Assembly (NCBI GenBank): GCA_963970005.1 | Contig: CAXAMN010022873.1 | Span: 186,001 to 250,000, forward strand | Direction of reading: 5' to 3' | Source: Durusdinium trenchii | Taxonomy: Eukaryota; Sar; Dinophyceae; Suessiales; Symbiodiniaceae | Length of the DNA: 64,000 nt | Part shown: piece after piece, positions 23,723-35,091 of the stretch | How positions within the stretch are numbered: the first letter of the stretch is position 1 | How the letters are laid out: each line of letters starts with the position of its first letter | Translations under genes and position numbers: made by a program | Notes under the pieces: model-generated | Databases searched by the model: none | What the model was told of the DNA's origin: nothing | What the model saw: the letters and a program-made list of their open reading frames with translations, nothing else

Positions 23723-24972
23723 GCCAAAGTTCCAACTGTTCTTGTGGTGTTCGTTGTTGGAACTGTGTGGATGGTCGCCAAGGTTTTGCGGGCCGGCGGA
23801 GGGCTGGAATGTTGGGATAGCTGGTTTGTGATTGGTTCGTGGTAGCGTCTGGTGGCAGTGAGTCGTTGTTTGGGAGAAGTGAGATGGGTTGTCTGGAGCG
23901 GCTGCGTGATCTGCTGTAAGAAGAAGAGTAGGATGAAGGGGAAGGGGATCGCGAGCGGTGGTGTCGCGATGAATGGTGCTTGTGTTTGTGTGATCGGTGG
24001 TGGCGGTGAGTGCGTCTGCCCCTAGTGTGACGCCGGTGGCGCCGGTGTTGGTGTCGGGGGTGGCCGCGTTGGCTGGGAGGTTTGGGTGGCGGCGGTGGTT
24101 GTGGTGTTGAAACCATTGGGTGGGAAGGTGGTGGAGCGGAAGGTCGTGTATCGTTGGGGTTGTCTGACTGAACTAAAGCTGCTGGAGTGGTGGGTGGAGG
24201 TGTGGTCGGTGGAGGTAGAGGATGTCTGGTCAACTGTTGTGGCGGTATGGCCTTCCGGTGCTGTAGAGGCGGGTGACTGTGGGCCAGTGGTCGCTGCAGT
24301 GAGAGGTGAAGGTGTTGCTGTAAGGTGAGAAGGGTCGGAAGGGGCCGAGGTGGCGGCTGCAGGAATTTGGCCTGGCTGAACTTGCCCCCATTGGCTGACT
24401 GGTGGAAAGGCCGAGAACGGTTGCCAAACTCCTTGGTTGTAGTCCCGTTGCGTTGGTGCTGGCTGCGATACTTGCTGTGGGGTTGGTTGAATGTTCGAAG
24501 CAGGTGCTTGTTGTGGGGGAACCATGGTTGGAGGATGTGGTGGTATGGGCTCCTGTGGAGGTAGTGTGTATGGAAACGGAATGGCGTGATGATGTGGTAC
24601 TTGAGGTAAATGTTGTGGTGGTGGTTGAAATTGAGTTGTAGGCGGCCAGGTTGGCTGCGGGAAGTGTGGCAGACTACCGGCATGTGCGAAATCATGGCAG
24701 GCATGTGAGGTTGCGTCTGTGGGAGTGGAAATGTCGGCGCTGTTGTAGGCGGCGATTGATGTGTCAAGTATGTGTATGGATGGGTATTGATTGGGGCTGT
24801 GTTCGTAGAAAATGGCGCCCGCGCAGCGCTCCGGCAGCGAACGAAAGTTGAAAGGTGTCTGAAAACGTGATTGTGAAATGGCGTGAGACTCATGAGATGA
24901 AAAATCTGCGGGTGGTGAGTCAAATGTGTGGAAAATCTGTGGTGAGAGACTGAAGGTGGAGCGACTGTACAC
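23622..24972 (-). CDS. Pro/Gln/Ser-rich protein passing into a His-rich and RS-rich segment
   Basis: Two overlapping frames run minus-ward. The frame at 24022-24972 is proline/glutamine-rich (FPQPTWPPTTQFQPPPQHLP). The frame covering 23622-24060 carries a His/Arg/Lys-rich run (HRRHRRHTRGRRTHRHHRS), then SRSPSPSSYSSSYSRSRSRS and LELWLDYHADQLDAPNKPQ. The natural product probably crosses from the first to the second frame near 24.05 kb, by frameshift or intron. Nearest analogues in composition are disordered RNA-associated proteins with RS tracts; no globular domain is visible. The next frame downstream (23183-23722) may belong to the same unit. Confidence 0.35.
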
Positions 24973-25067
24973 ACTTGAAACTCAAAAGTCAGCTGCGTAC
25001 CGAAAAGATGAACGCGCAATGAAATGACATGCCGAAAATTCAGTAATCAAAAGGGTTTTACCGTATT

Positions 25068-25617
25068 AGCCCGGCGGCTCAAAAGGCAGTTAATTCAAGG
25101 TGAACAGGAGTCAGTTAAGAGAATCCAACGAGTGGTGGAAACGAAGAATCAGTGACACGAATTCCGGAATGATTGCAGCGCCTCCTTGCGGAGGATCGCG
25201 CCCAGCGCCCAAGTGGGACGGTTCACACTCTGACATTGAGAAGGAAGGTGGGGCTGTTAACTCCCACGTTGAGAAGGAAGGTGAGGGAACGGCATGGTGA
25301 AAAGTCCAAGAGACTTGAAGGTGTTTCAACAATGGTTTGGTGCACATCTGCAGTCCGCGAACGGCGCGCGCGGCAGCTGACGGCGGCAAAAGAAGGGTTT
25401 AGGGGAGGTATCATGCTAACCACCATGGAAGCAAAACAAGGGAAATTGGGATGCCAGCTGGTGAAAACTCAGCAGGTACATGGTTGAGCGTCCTCAACCA
25501 CTTCCCTTCCAGTGACCCAGCTTCGTTGGATCAGGTTAGTCACTGGAAGCCTGATCCCCCTGCAGTTGTGGTGGAAAAGAAAAGCGGAACCCTTAGGAAC
25601 AGGGGTTGACACACACA
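25068..25617 (+). repeat. structured repeat, copy A
   Basis: Homologous to 54376-54869. It starts at AGCCCGGCGGCTC and ends at CCCTTAGGAACAGGGGTTGACACAC. Predicted helices: a 5-bp hairpin at 25181-25185/25190-25194; an 8-bp hairpin TGGTTGAG/CTCAACCA at 25481-25488/25493-25500; an 11-bp helix at 25506-25516/25539-25549; and an interleaved 8-bp helix GGATCAGG/CCTGATCC at 25528-25535/25550-25557. It also contains a short internal tandem duplication (TTGAGAAGGAAGGTG twice, 25.23-25.28 kb). The strand of any transcript is unknown. Confidence 0.65.
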
Positions 25618-26369
25618 CACATGCAGCGTTACACAGCCATGTCCCTCTTGAATCTTCCTGGCACGCCTACTGTGCCAATGCATAATTGTATCAGGTGCTT
25701 TGATTCCATGTTTTGCATTCTGCCACTGACCTTTTTGGAGTAGGACTGTGAGGGAACCTGTCTCCAACCCTTTCCTAGGCTACCTGCCGGCAGTGGCTCT
25801 GCAGCCTCCACCGGCTGTGTATATGGGGGACCATGGTCCACCGTGCCGCTGCAAGATCTGCTGAAAAGCATTGTTGTGAAACAGAGTAACATATGGAGGA
25901 TGACGCAATTTTGCAAACGCGTGCTTTGTTTGCTGCTTGTTTTTCTCGCGCAGGTACCAACATATGATGCAACTAATGGCACCTGCCATGACAGACAGCT
26001 TCAGCTTGTTTGTGCACCAGCCAAGTGGATCATGAGTGAGCGCAAACCGCAGGAATGACGCCTCGCCCGTCAACCAAACGTTGACAACTGTGCCGCTCGC
26101 TCAGAGCAGGGATGAAGATGGTTTTTGTACCATGGTTTGAAGTCTCCGCCCTTGGATTTGCTACGGATTATTGAGCAATATGCCGAGGACAGCTGTCTCC
26201 ACACAAGCTAAGGAGGCGCCGCGTATGAGACAAATTGTATGTGAAAGACAAGTGTTTCAAGGGAGAATTTGCCACTAGACCTTTAAAGATAGGTGATTGA
26301 AGGGCGCGACTGTGACTTTGGGCACCGTGACTTGAAGACCAACCAGTTGGGTCATGTTGTCTCAGGAAG
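25609..26369. repeat. dispersed duplication, copy 1 (about 0.7 kb)
   Basis: Matches 30865-31483 block by block: ACACACATGCAGCGT, CTGGCACGCC, GGCAGTGGCTCTGCAGCCTC, TGCCGCTGCAAGATCTG, CCACTAGACCTTTAAA and CCAGTTGGGTCATGTT. The divergence is larger than between the copies of the 1.4-kb block, so this duplication is probably older. It abuts structured repeat copy A through a CA run. No intact reading frame is shared by both copies. Confidence 0.8.
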
Positions 26370-28440
26370 ATTTACTTGTAATGCGCTGGGGTGTAGGAAG
26401 AACTTGAGTCTGACGATGAACAGTCGGTTGCCGAGGACAAGTCTGGGTGCCCAATTCCATATGTTTTAGTTTGTGCGCAGTATGGCGAGCTTCCCAAGGA
26501 AAATGGAATATGTCTATTGCGGCATCGATTGGAAGCCGTTTCTTCCAACGGCCCTGTGCCTAAATCGGGTGTAGTCAGACCCTTTGAGTCAAACATTTCT
26601 GAGCCACTTATAAGGCTCTGGCTTCCTCGACTGTGCCATCCTGAAGTCCTTTATGTTTGCCTTTTGCCATCAGTGCATTCATGCATTCTTGTGATGTGTT
26701 TTTGAGGTGGCGGGAGCAATCTGTGTGTTTTTCATCCAGGTCCCTATAATTTGCAGGGCAACGGGAATGCACGAGGCCTCGGCCACCATTCTGTGAAAGG
26801 GCATAAAGGCCTAGAGTGTGCATTTACGTGGAGGTGGCACTCTACACGACCTTCGGTGTCTTGTTTTTGATCACTCTGGGGTGCATGATGTGCCCGCAGC
26901 GAAAACATGTGGCTCATGTCGCTTTGCATGCTTTTGCTGAATGCTTCGTCGCCATGAAAACGAGGTACTGTATCAATGCCGACCCCGGTCATTGAGGAGG
27001 ACGCGCAATGTGAGCCACGACATCGAAGAGGTGCAGAAAACACAGGTTAAGGTAGCCTTAGTTCAGGAAGAACATTTTTTGGATTGGAGTTCATGACATG
27101 GTTGCGACAGGGGTTACCGCAACGTGCCCACAAGTCTTTTGCCAAGATGTCTGAGCAGCGAATACAACGACAATTTATGACATGGATGTGCTGTGTTTGG
27201 TCTGTTTGCTTGGGTTGCTTTGTCAGACTGAGACTGTGTTGTACCGCCTATCTCACGTCGCGTGTGATCCTGTCCAACATCAGGTCGTTTCAGTATCGCC
27301 AGCCAATTCGCCGCTATGACCATTACTGCCTCCTGTTTTCAAACAGAAGAAAATCTTTAGTCTGTTGTTCGAACTGTTCGACTTCGTCGTGAATCAAGTT
27401 GGTCCCAGGCAAATGGGTGAAGAACGTCATCGGCGCCAACCTCAGTCTCCTTCCGATCTTGTGGGAGCTTCGCTCTTTTTTGCAGGGCTGGACGTGCCAG
27501 GCCTGCTGAACCACCGGGAGTTCATCCTGATGGTTGGTGGCAGAGGCCTCAGCCTTGTGGTGCAATATCTGACAGGCGCGTTGCAATATGAAAGAAGACT
27601 GATCTGTTGCACACGTCCACCCAGTGGATTGAAGTGGATGGATTAAATACTGTATAGAGGCTTGGATTCTTTAGTACAGGATAGTACAACTACTGCTCCC
27701 GGAACTCCGGAACTCCAGTCGTGCGCAAGTGGGGTCCAATTTAGCCTTGAGGTGCAAAACGCTCGTCTCGCATTTTTTTAAGATTACGCAGCGAGAAATT
27801 GACCGCTACTGGCGCCCCATTGTACTTCAACAGCAGATGGTAAAGTCTTCCTTTTCCACTTTTTCATGCTTAGACTGCCGGATGCTTCACAAGCGTTTGC
27901 GATTTGTTCAAAGCGTTGTTCATGTACTTCTTCTATCTTCTTCAGAGGTGGGGTGTCGATTCCAACAGGGCATCTCCAAACTTAAGCTGCCCCATTGGCG
28001 CGAACACCTTGCTGTTGGCGCCACGGAAGTCGTGGAGCTTCTTGTTTCATAGGGGGGCGAAAATAGGTGTTCTTTAGGTTTGAGATTTTCAAAGAACGTC
28101 CATCCTGAATCGCCGAGGTTTGATTGCCATAGCGCTGTTTTGGGCCCAGTCTGATTGGAACGGAGACATGAACTCAACTCGAAGAAAGAGTAATTTGAAG
28201 ATGTGGCACAGACTCCAGAGCCAGGGAGGGCCCCACCACTCTTAGGCTCGGCATTCTCATGGATCTATGGGTTGCCATTTTGTTGGCCGAGGAGGTCGCT
28301 CTTGGTGTCATGTTTGTGCTTTCTGCTTGTGCTTTGCATTCTGCTTGCGCCATTGTTGCAGGGATCATTGGACGCCGAAGTCGCCGTTGCGTCGTGCCCA
28401 CAGAGAGACAGAGATAGATAGATAGAGAGTGCTTCGCGCC
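26370..28440. other. no supportable gene
   Basis: Short open stretches only. The best is plus-strand 27365-27646 (93 codons, with GLDVPGLLNHREFILMVGG), for which I find no splice-consistent partner. A short GATA-type run (ATAGATAGATAGA) lies near 28.41 kb. Confidence 0.4.
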
Positions 28441-28560
28441 GGAGATATAGGAGCAAGGACGCTACTAGGAACAAAGGGCATCTCTACTAGGAACAAGAAG
28501 CTACTAGGTGCTCCTGGCCTTACTACTAGGAGCAAGAAGCTACTATATAGGAACAAAGGG
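28440..28560. repeat. GTAGC-AAGAA-GCTAC type dispersed repeat cluster
   Basis: Alternating short units CTACTAGGAACAAAGG, CTACTAGGAACAAGAAG and CTACTAGGAGCAAGAAGC. Related units occur near 1.01-1.06, 35.72-35.83, 48.51-48.58 and 62.64-62.72 kb. The unit is partly palindromic. The left edge of the 1.4-kb duplication falls inside it. Confidence 0.75.
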
Positions 28561-30652
28561 GATTGCTACTGAGAATTCTCGATCCCTCAGGTTGCACTTG
28601 GGGTACTCAGTGGCCCTGCTGGCGGTTGCTGGGCAGTCTCCTCAGTGTATCCGTACGGTACGCATCATGGTGATGCATGCTGGGAAATGTGCTGATCCAG
28701 ACTGAGGCCAATAATGAAGATTCATTTTGGCTTGATCTCCAGGCTCTATTCAAATGTTTTTTTTCGGTTGCAGGGCACTGCCCCTCCCACGTAGATTCTT
28801 GATGAATTTGGTATTTTCTTGACGAAGCGCAGGAATGAGTTGGCGCAAGAGTGGAGGAGCAACCAACACTACATTGCATGCGCCTCATGTGAAATCAAGG
28901 TTCATGCGTCTAGCGGCCAAATTTGAACTGCAAGGCAAACAACACCAGTAAGGGCGACAATGTTTATGTCGAGGAGCTGTCGGATGACGAGCGTCCCGTC
29001 TGCACATTGTCGTATAGCATTTTTGCGAGCGCTGATAAGTGAGAGCGAGTCCATGCGTGAGGTTCAATGAGATTTTCGACCGTGGAGAGTTCATTTATGA
29101 CAAGAACAGGCACAGCGCCCAGTCGGATCATAAAAACCACTGCAGCCGTTGCGCGCCGGAGACGCGCGGTTTGTGAGACATATTGGCGTGATTTGGCGTG
29201 CAGGAATCCCTTTGACCACGGTTTTGCGCGGAATTGCTTGAACTTCTGGTGCAAGCCCCGCTGGCCCGCTGTGCCTCGTCAAGCTTCGTGTTGCAACGAT
29301 TCCTATTTCCTTTGATGCTCTGAGTTTTATCTTTTGATCGAGGATTCAAAGGGAAACTTCTGAGCTTCCTGATGGCTCCAGTTTCACCCGCTGAAACCTA
29401 AAGAGTTCAGCGCGTGTCAATGACATCCTTCACTGCGCGTACCATAAAGTCAAAAAACGAGCCGGCTGTGCGTGCAGGATTTGTCAATCATGCAGCAGCT
29501 CGTTCTTCCGATCAAAAGCACGCGCGCAGAGCGACAAGCTGTCTTGCGTATGGACCTTGGTGCATTTCGCAAGCACAGTCAGCCTGAAGGACCCTAGAGT
29601 TGTGACCCCGAACACACACACACACAGAAGAGGTTCGAGATGAAAAAATCAAAAACACAAAAAATACTCAAAATAAAAACAAACACAACAAAACAGACCT
29701 AGACTCAGCCCAAAACCAGAACTCAAGACCAAACACAAAAGCACACTCAACTGGAGACTCAAGTAGCAGAAGGTTGAACGGAGGGAAAAACAACAAATCC
29801 GGACTCAGCAACAGAGAACTTGAGTCTGGATTTGAGTCTGGGTTTGAGTCAGTCTGTTTTTGAGTCTGGAGTTGAGTTTGGGTTTGACTCTGGATTTGAG
29901 TCTGGATTTGTTTTTTCTGAGGGAACACGCAGGTTCCAGCCCACCCTAGCCTAGCCCCCAGAAAGCAGCAGGTGACTCAAGACCAAATTCAAACTGGATC
30001 TCAAGCACTTGAAACCAACACCAGACTAAACAAATAATCCGCATAGAAATATATAGAAATCAGAAAAAAGACTCGCATGGAATTTCACGATGGCAGAAGG
30101 TTGAACAGAGGAAAAAAACAAATCCGGACTCAGCAACAGAGAATTTGAGCCTGGATTTGAGTCAGTCTGTCTTTTAGAGTCTTGATTTGAGTCTGGGTTT
30201 GAGTCTGGATTTGAGTCTTGTTTTGTGTTTTTTTGAGTCCTGTCCTAAGTAGACCTGTTCTCCTGAGTGTGGGTTTGTTTTGCCTATTTGTTTGTTTTTT
30301 GAATATTTTTTGGTTTTTGACTTTTTCAAGGATTTTGGCTCTGTGTGTTGAGTTCGGGTTCAAAACCCTAGAGCAACTCGAGTCGTATCCTACATATGAG
30401 CATTTGACGAAAATCCTAATATACATGTACTTTAGTAATGGGCTGCCCGTACTGGTATTGAAATGAGCCAAGCCCTGCAGAACCGATTTGGGCTACCCTA
30501 TCAGAGAGTGAGTCCAACACATTGAAACATAGAGAATCGATATGGGGCCAACAACAAACACTTTTGGCACTGATGACAGACAAGAAGTCTTGTCATTTTT
30601 TTGTCTACCACTCATATTCTGGAAGTTTGTCATCGACGCACGCTACTATGAT
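28504..30652. repeat. segmental duplication, copy 2, with insertion
   Basis: Repeats 1014-2388 with few differences. Unlike copy 1, it contains 765 extra bases (29600-30364) at ACCCTAGAG, and that 9-mer is present on both sides of the extra DNA. The insertion therefore came after the duplication, or copy 1 lost it precisely. Confidence 0.9.
29600..30364. mobile_element. 765-bp non-autonomous element with long imperfect inverted ends
   Basis: Flanked by the 9-bp direct repeat ACCCTAGAG (29591-29599 and 30365-30373). The left end (TTGTGACCCCGAACAC) resembles the reverse complement of the right end (TTTGAACCCGAACTCAAC), and the similarity continues for roughly 100 bases as A-rich sequence (GAAAAAATCAAAAACAC against GAAAAAGTCAAAAACC). 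The interior has TTTGAGTCTGG minisatellite tracts and a duplicated piece, AATCCGGACTCAGCAACAGAGAA-type, near 29.79 and 30.12 kb. There is no coding capacity. Nine-base target duplications and long inverted ends are typical of Mutator-like elements; the assignment is inference. Confidence 0.75.
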
Positions 30653-30864
30653 ATGTTGTAGCACTTGTTGTTTTTCTTAGTTTTGGATGCTGGTCTGTCC
30701 AAATTGTTGAGGTTCCCAGCCTCTTGTCTACTTTCCTTTTGGTTTCTAGGGCGAACTCTTGAGTGCAAGTTTCACGAAACCTACTATAACCCTGGGACTG
30801 CTTGCATGAGAACTGTCAGCAAACCCCATCACTAGAGTTCTATGTCCCCGTTCCACCTCTAGAT
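30653..30864. other. spacer between duplicated blocks
   Basis: Unremarkable sequence. A small inverted pair, CTAGAG...CTCTAG, lies near 30.83-30.86 kb just before the CA run. Confidence 0.5.
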
Positions 30865-31483
30865 ACACACACACATGCAGCGTCAGACAACCATGGAATC
30901 TTCTTGACAGTTCAGACACGCTCTGGCACGCCTTCTGTGTCAACACAATTGTACCTCGTTCAGGCGCTTTGATTCCGTGCTATACGCATTCTGCCACTCC
31001 AACTTTTTTTTCTTATACATGCCGGCAGTGGCTCTGCAGCCTCCACCTGGCATGTACGTATATATATATATATTATATATGTGCCGCTGCAAGATCTGAT
31101 GTTATATTTCTTCATGGTTGTTGTGTAACAGAGTAACCTATTGATGATGACGCAGTTTGCAACTGTATGCTTTGTTTGCTGCTGGGTTTTTCCCGCGAAG
31201 TTATGATGCAACTCATGGGCTTTCGTTCCAGCATCCATGTCTTGAAGTCTCCTCCCTTGTATTTGATACGAATTATCGGTTATTGAACAACATGCCAGCA
31301 CAGCTTTGTCACCAAAAGAAGATTCCTTTGCTTTTGGGGAGAAATCTGTCCTGGGTGTGACAGGTCATTCTTTGCAGAATCTGCCACTAGACCTTTAAAA
31401 ATACATGATTGAAGGGCACGACTGTGACTTTGGGTGCAATGGCTTGAAGACCGACCAGTTGGGTCATGTTATCTCAAGGAAGA
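30865..31483. repeat. dispersed duplication, copy 2
   Basis: Second copy of the 25609-26369 block, with the same order of conserved blocks. An AT microsatellite (31060-31080) replaces the CGGCTGTGTATATGGGGGACC stretch of copy 1. Confidence 0.8.
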
Positions 31484-34400
31484 AGGTGAGCCAGACGACG
31501 AAAAGTCTGCTGTACGCAGCTTTGAGACGCGTGTTCAATCATAATCATGTTGTTTGAACCCAGCCGGATCGAAAAGACTTCAGAATCCTCAGCACACCTG
31601 GAAGGCTCAAGCACATAATCTAGGTTGCTGCGCATTTGCGGCATTTTCCACATGCTGCCTGGTACTCACCACCATGGCGACTTTCTACATGGAATGAGCA
31701 GTTTGCTTTGCACCGAGGCCTTATTATTTGGTGTTACTACCCTTGTCGATGGCCGAGCTGATGCGAAGACTCGTGCTTTTACAGTTATTTTTTGCATTCT
31801 TTTGCGAAACCAGGCTCGGCCCCATACCCAGAACGAGGTATCAAGTGAAGGCTGTCTTTGTCATCCGAGGACGACCGGAGAAACCGGAGACCGTTTGGAG
31901 AGACCAGTTCGGTCACCCCGGTGGCTCAGGTGGATATGTCTGGCCATCTTGTTTCCCTTGGTCCGAAACTGAGCGGCAAAACGTTGGCGCGAAAGGTGGT
32001 GCAGACGGAAGGGTGGTCACCGGTTGGATGATGGATTGGTCGGTTGACGCGAAAGCGGCCCAGGTGCAGACGCTGCACGCACTCCAACACGAAAGTTCCG
32101 ATCGAAAACTGTGGTCTGATCGGCCAGCTTATGGGATCGGCCAGCGGAGATGGAATCTTTAGGTCAGTTTTTCTTGTTTGAAGAAACCGTATTTTTTCTA
32201 TCTCTCTTGGGTTTTTGGAGCTACTTTGCTGTGATTCCTAGCAGATCTTTTTGTTTCCCCAATGGCAGGCTCTTTTACTGGTGCCTCTATTGTGTAGCGT
32301 GGTGGCCTGAGACAACCAAGGAAAATGAACATGAGAAGAGGCAGGAAGGCAAAGTCTTAACAAAGAGCGCCAGAGTGAGAGACTGAGGTCCATCACGCTG
32401 TACTACTTTGAGTGGCTCCTTTGCATACCCTTCTATGCCTTTTCCTTGGTTTGCTCGCTGAGTTTGATTTCAAGACCTTCTTCTCAAGGGTACGAACCAT
32501 CAAATACAGTACAAACCTGTTTGTTTCTCGATCGCGGACGACTTATTTCCAGGTTCTCTCGTTCTACGTAGACATCTACTACGAGACGCAACTTCTAGCA
32601 AGGTCCTCGGAGCAGGTCCTTTCGTGTTGCCGTGGCCGGCCGTGGCATGCCTTGCACCTTTGAGGTGATTTTCTACCTTGTGTACCCGAAAACCTTGGGT
32701 ATCAAGAGACTGCAGGAGATTCCATGCTACGCGCACTGCCTTCTTTGATTTCATTCGGCAGCAAAACAAATGCCCTTGCTCTCCAGCATGAAAGTGGATG
32801 GCATGGCACTTTGGAAGACTACGAAATGCCGAATATCAAACAGAAGGTGCCATCCATTTCCATGCTTGCAGGGAGGCTTTTCTGACTGACAGGAATTTGT
32901 AGAGGCCCAAAGCTGCAATGCCTGCGCCTCAGAGCTGTGCTGCGGATGGCTTTGTTGTCAACATGTCCACGTGTGCACGTACGGTTTCTACTTCGCTGAA
33001 ACTACATACATCCTGAGATTTGACACATTTTGATACCCCCAAACCTGCTTTTTTTTCAGTAATCACATTTACGCAACAAGTAAGCAAACCCTGGCATTAC
33101 TATTAGTGTTCACCATATCTGCTTTTCTTTGTCTGGATGCATCCAACATTTTCGCTCCTTGCTCGCCAAGTTGCTGGAAGGAGGCACTGAGCTGGCCAAG
33201 GTGTGACCAACTTCATTCATCCCGAATATGGGCGAAGATGGGCGAAGAAACACACCAAAACACCGCCAAACCCAAAAACACCCAAACACCGTGTCACTTG
33301 GGTCTTTTTTTTAAATCTCTCTCTCTCTCTCTCTGTCTTTCCCGTGCTAGCAGCGGCAGCGGCCAGGGTTATGCGAAGATTGCGTACGACCAGCGCTGAC
33401 CTTGGAGACGCCATCGGTGGTTTGGTGGTTGGCAGACGCGTCGACGGTCTCTGGGAACGATCGGTCCGGCTATTGGGTTGGAGGCCATGGCTATTGGGTT
33501 GGTGGGCCATGGCTATTAGGTTGGAGTCCGGTGGGTGCTTTTGTCTTCAGGTTTCTGGAGCTCACCGGCAAGCCCTCGTGACTCGCACGGCCAGGCGGAC
33601 GAAACGGACGGACGGTCTTGTTCTTCCGACGGGCGGAAGGAGAGACGATGCGTGTCGTATTGGGAGAGATGCGCAAGTCGTGTCCTCAGTGTCCTTAGTC
33701 CTCAGCATTATTTTTTGTTTGATGTGGGAGAGTTTTGTTGGTGCTGGAATTAAGGTGGATGCAGAGCAGAATCCCAGGAATGAGCTTAAAATACATCAAC
33801 CCCCGGAGTGAAAATGTATATAATTGTTGGTTTGATCTCCGCAATTGTTGGCCAGAACAAGTTGTTGAAGGATTGTTGAAGGTGTATTGCTGAATTGTTA
33901 GACAACATGAACAATACCGAGCTCATTGTGCCATATTGGATAAACTTGCAGAACACCACGAAGCTATGGAACTGATCGAGACTGATCATGATGAGGACAG
34001 ATAAATATCCAGTTTCACCTCAATCGCCGGACAGCGCAATTACAGTGCAATTGCAGTTGATAGCAGTTGGTGAAAAGGTCTCTGAAAGGGCTCGAGATGT
34101 GCACAGCACAGTTCACCCTGCGCCAGAGCTTTTTTGCATGCTCTTTTGCAGCCACTTCCGCCCCTTCCGCTGCTTCCAGCAGTTCGCCCCACAGCTGATT
34201 CTGCGTTTCTTGGGCGCACAAGGTGTGTTTGCAGTTTGCACCTTTCCTCATCTACGAAATGGCAGTGGCAACCAGATGACTCCCCCAAGTTGGAACACCA
34301 TGTCGGCGGTCAGAACAGCGTTCAGAATGCCAATGGATTCAAGGGTGACGACTGTAATCAAAATTATTCTTCTCAGGGATGGTGCAGCATCTGACGAGGT

Positions 34401-35091
34401 GATTCCGAACATGTGTTCCACACGCAGATAGGACGTGGGTCGGAGATGCCATGGGCGGATGTGAATCCAAAGGGGGAGCACAAGGCACCGCTCCTTCATG
34501 ACACGTTTGTTGATTTTATAGGTCCCCAAGTGGATAGAAACGGGGATCTACTTTATATCTACAGTTTTATAACTGTATTGTGGTGAGAGGGAGAGAGGCA
34601 CGACTGAGGCCCGACATGGCCAAATAGATTGCCTGAGAAAACAGTCTCTCAGACCAACTAGGCGAATCGAGATGAACTGCCGGGTTTTTCACTGTGGAAT
34701 GGGACATGCTCGGTCGGAGTCAAAGGCAAGCGACGACAAAAGGCTGAAACGTTAGCAAATCCACTACACCAGCACAATTCGACACACTTCGTCTTCTTTT
34801 TGTTGGCTCTTCTCTCCCCACCGAAATTGGCTCGTGGGGCTTTCTGTGTGCCACGGAGTGCGCCAGGGGCGCGCAAGGTGCCCAAGAAGAAGGCTCAGGT
34901 GCTCGGACCGAGCCGAATGGCGGGAGTGGACATAGACCAAAGTGAGGAGTGCAGGAGTACTCCGAAGTGAGGATCAAGACGGGTCCTGACGTGTTGAGGT
35001 TGATTCTTTTGGGACCGTTAACCAATAGGGTCCTACGTGCAAAGAGAGGGTCATAGGACCCTACGGTCCTTTTGCTGTTTTGCAAACGCAG
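31484..35091. other. no confident gene; isolated exon-like stretches
   Basis: Plus-strand open stretches with coding-like composition occur at 31728-32162 (RGRPEKPETVWRDQFGHPGG), 33.35-33.70 kb and 34.43-34.56 kb (EMPWADVNPKGEHKAPLLHD, preceded by a CACGCAG acceptor-like site). They may be exons of one gene leading into the model at 35 kb, but I could not link their phases. A CT run lies at about 33318-33336. Units near 33.47-33.53 kb (GGAGGCCATGGCTATTGGG) are related to the dispersed GCTACTAGG family. Confidence 0.35.
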
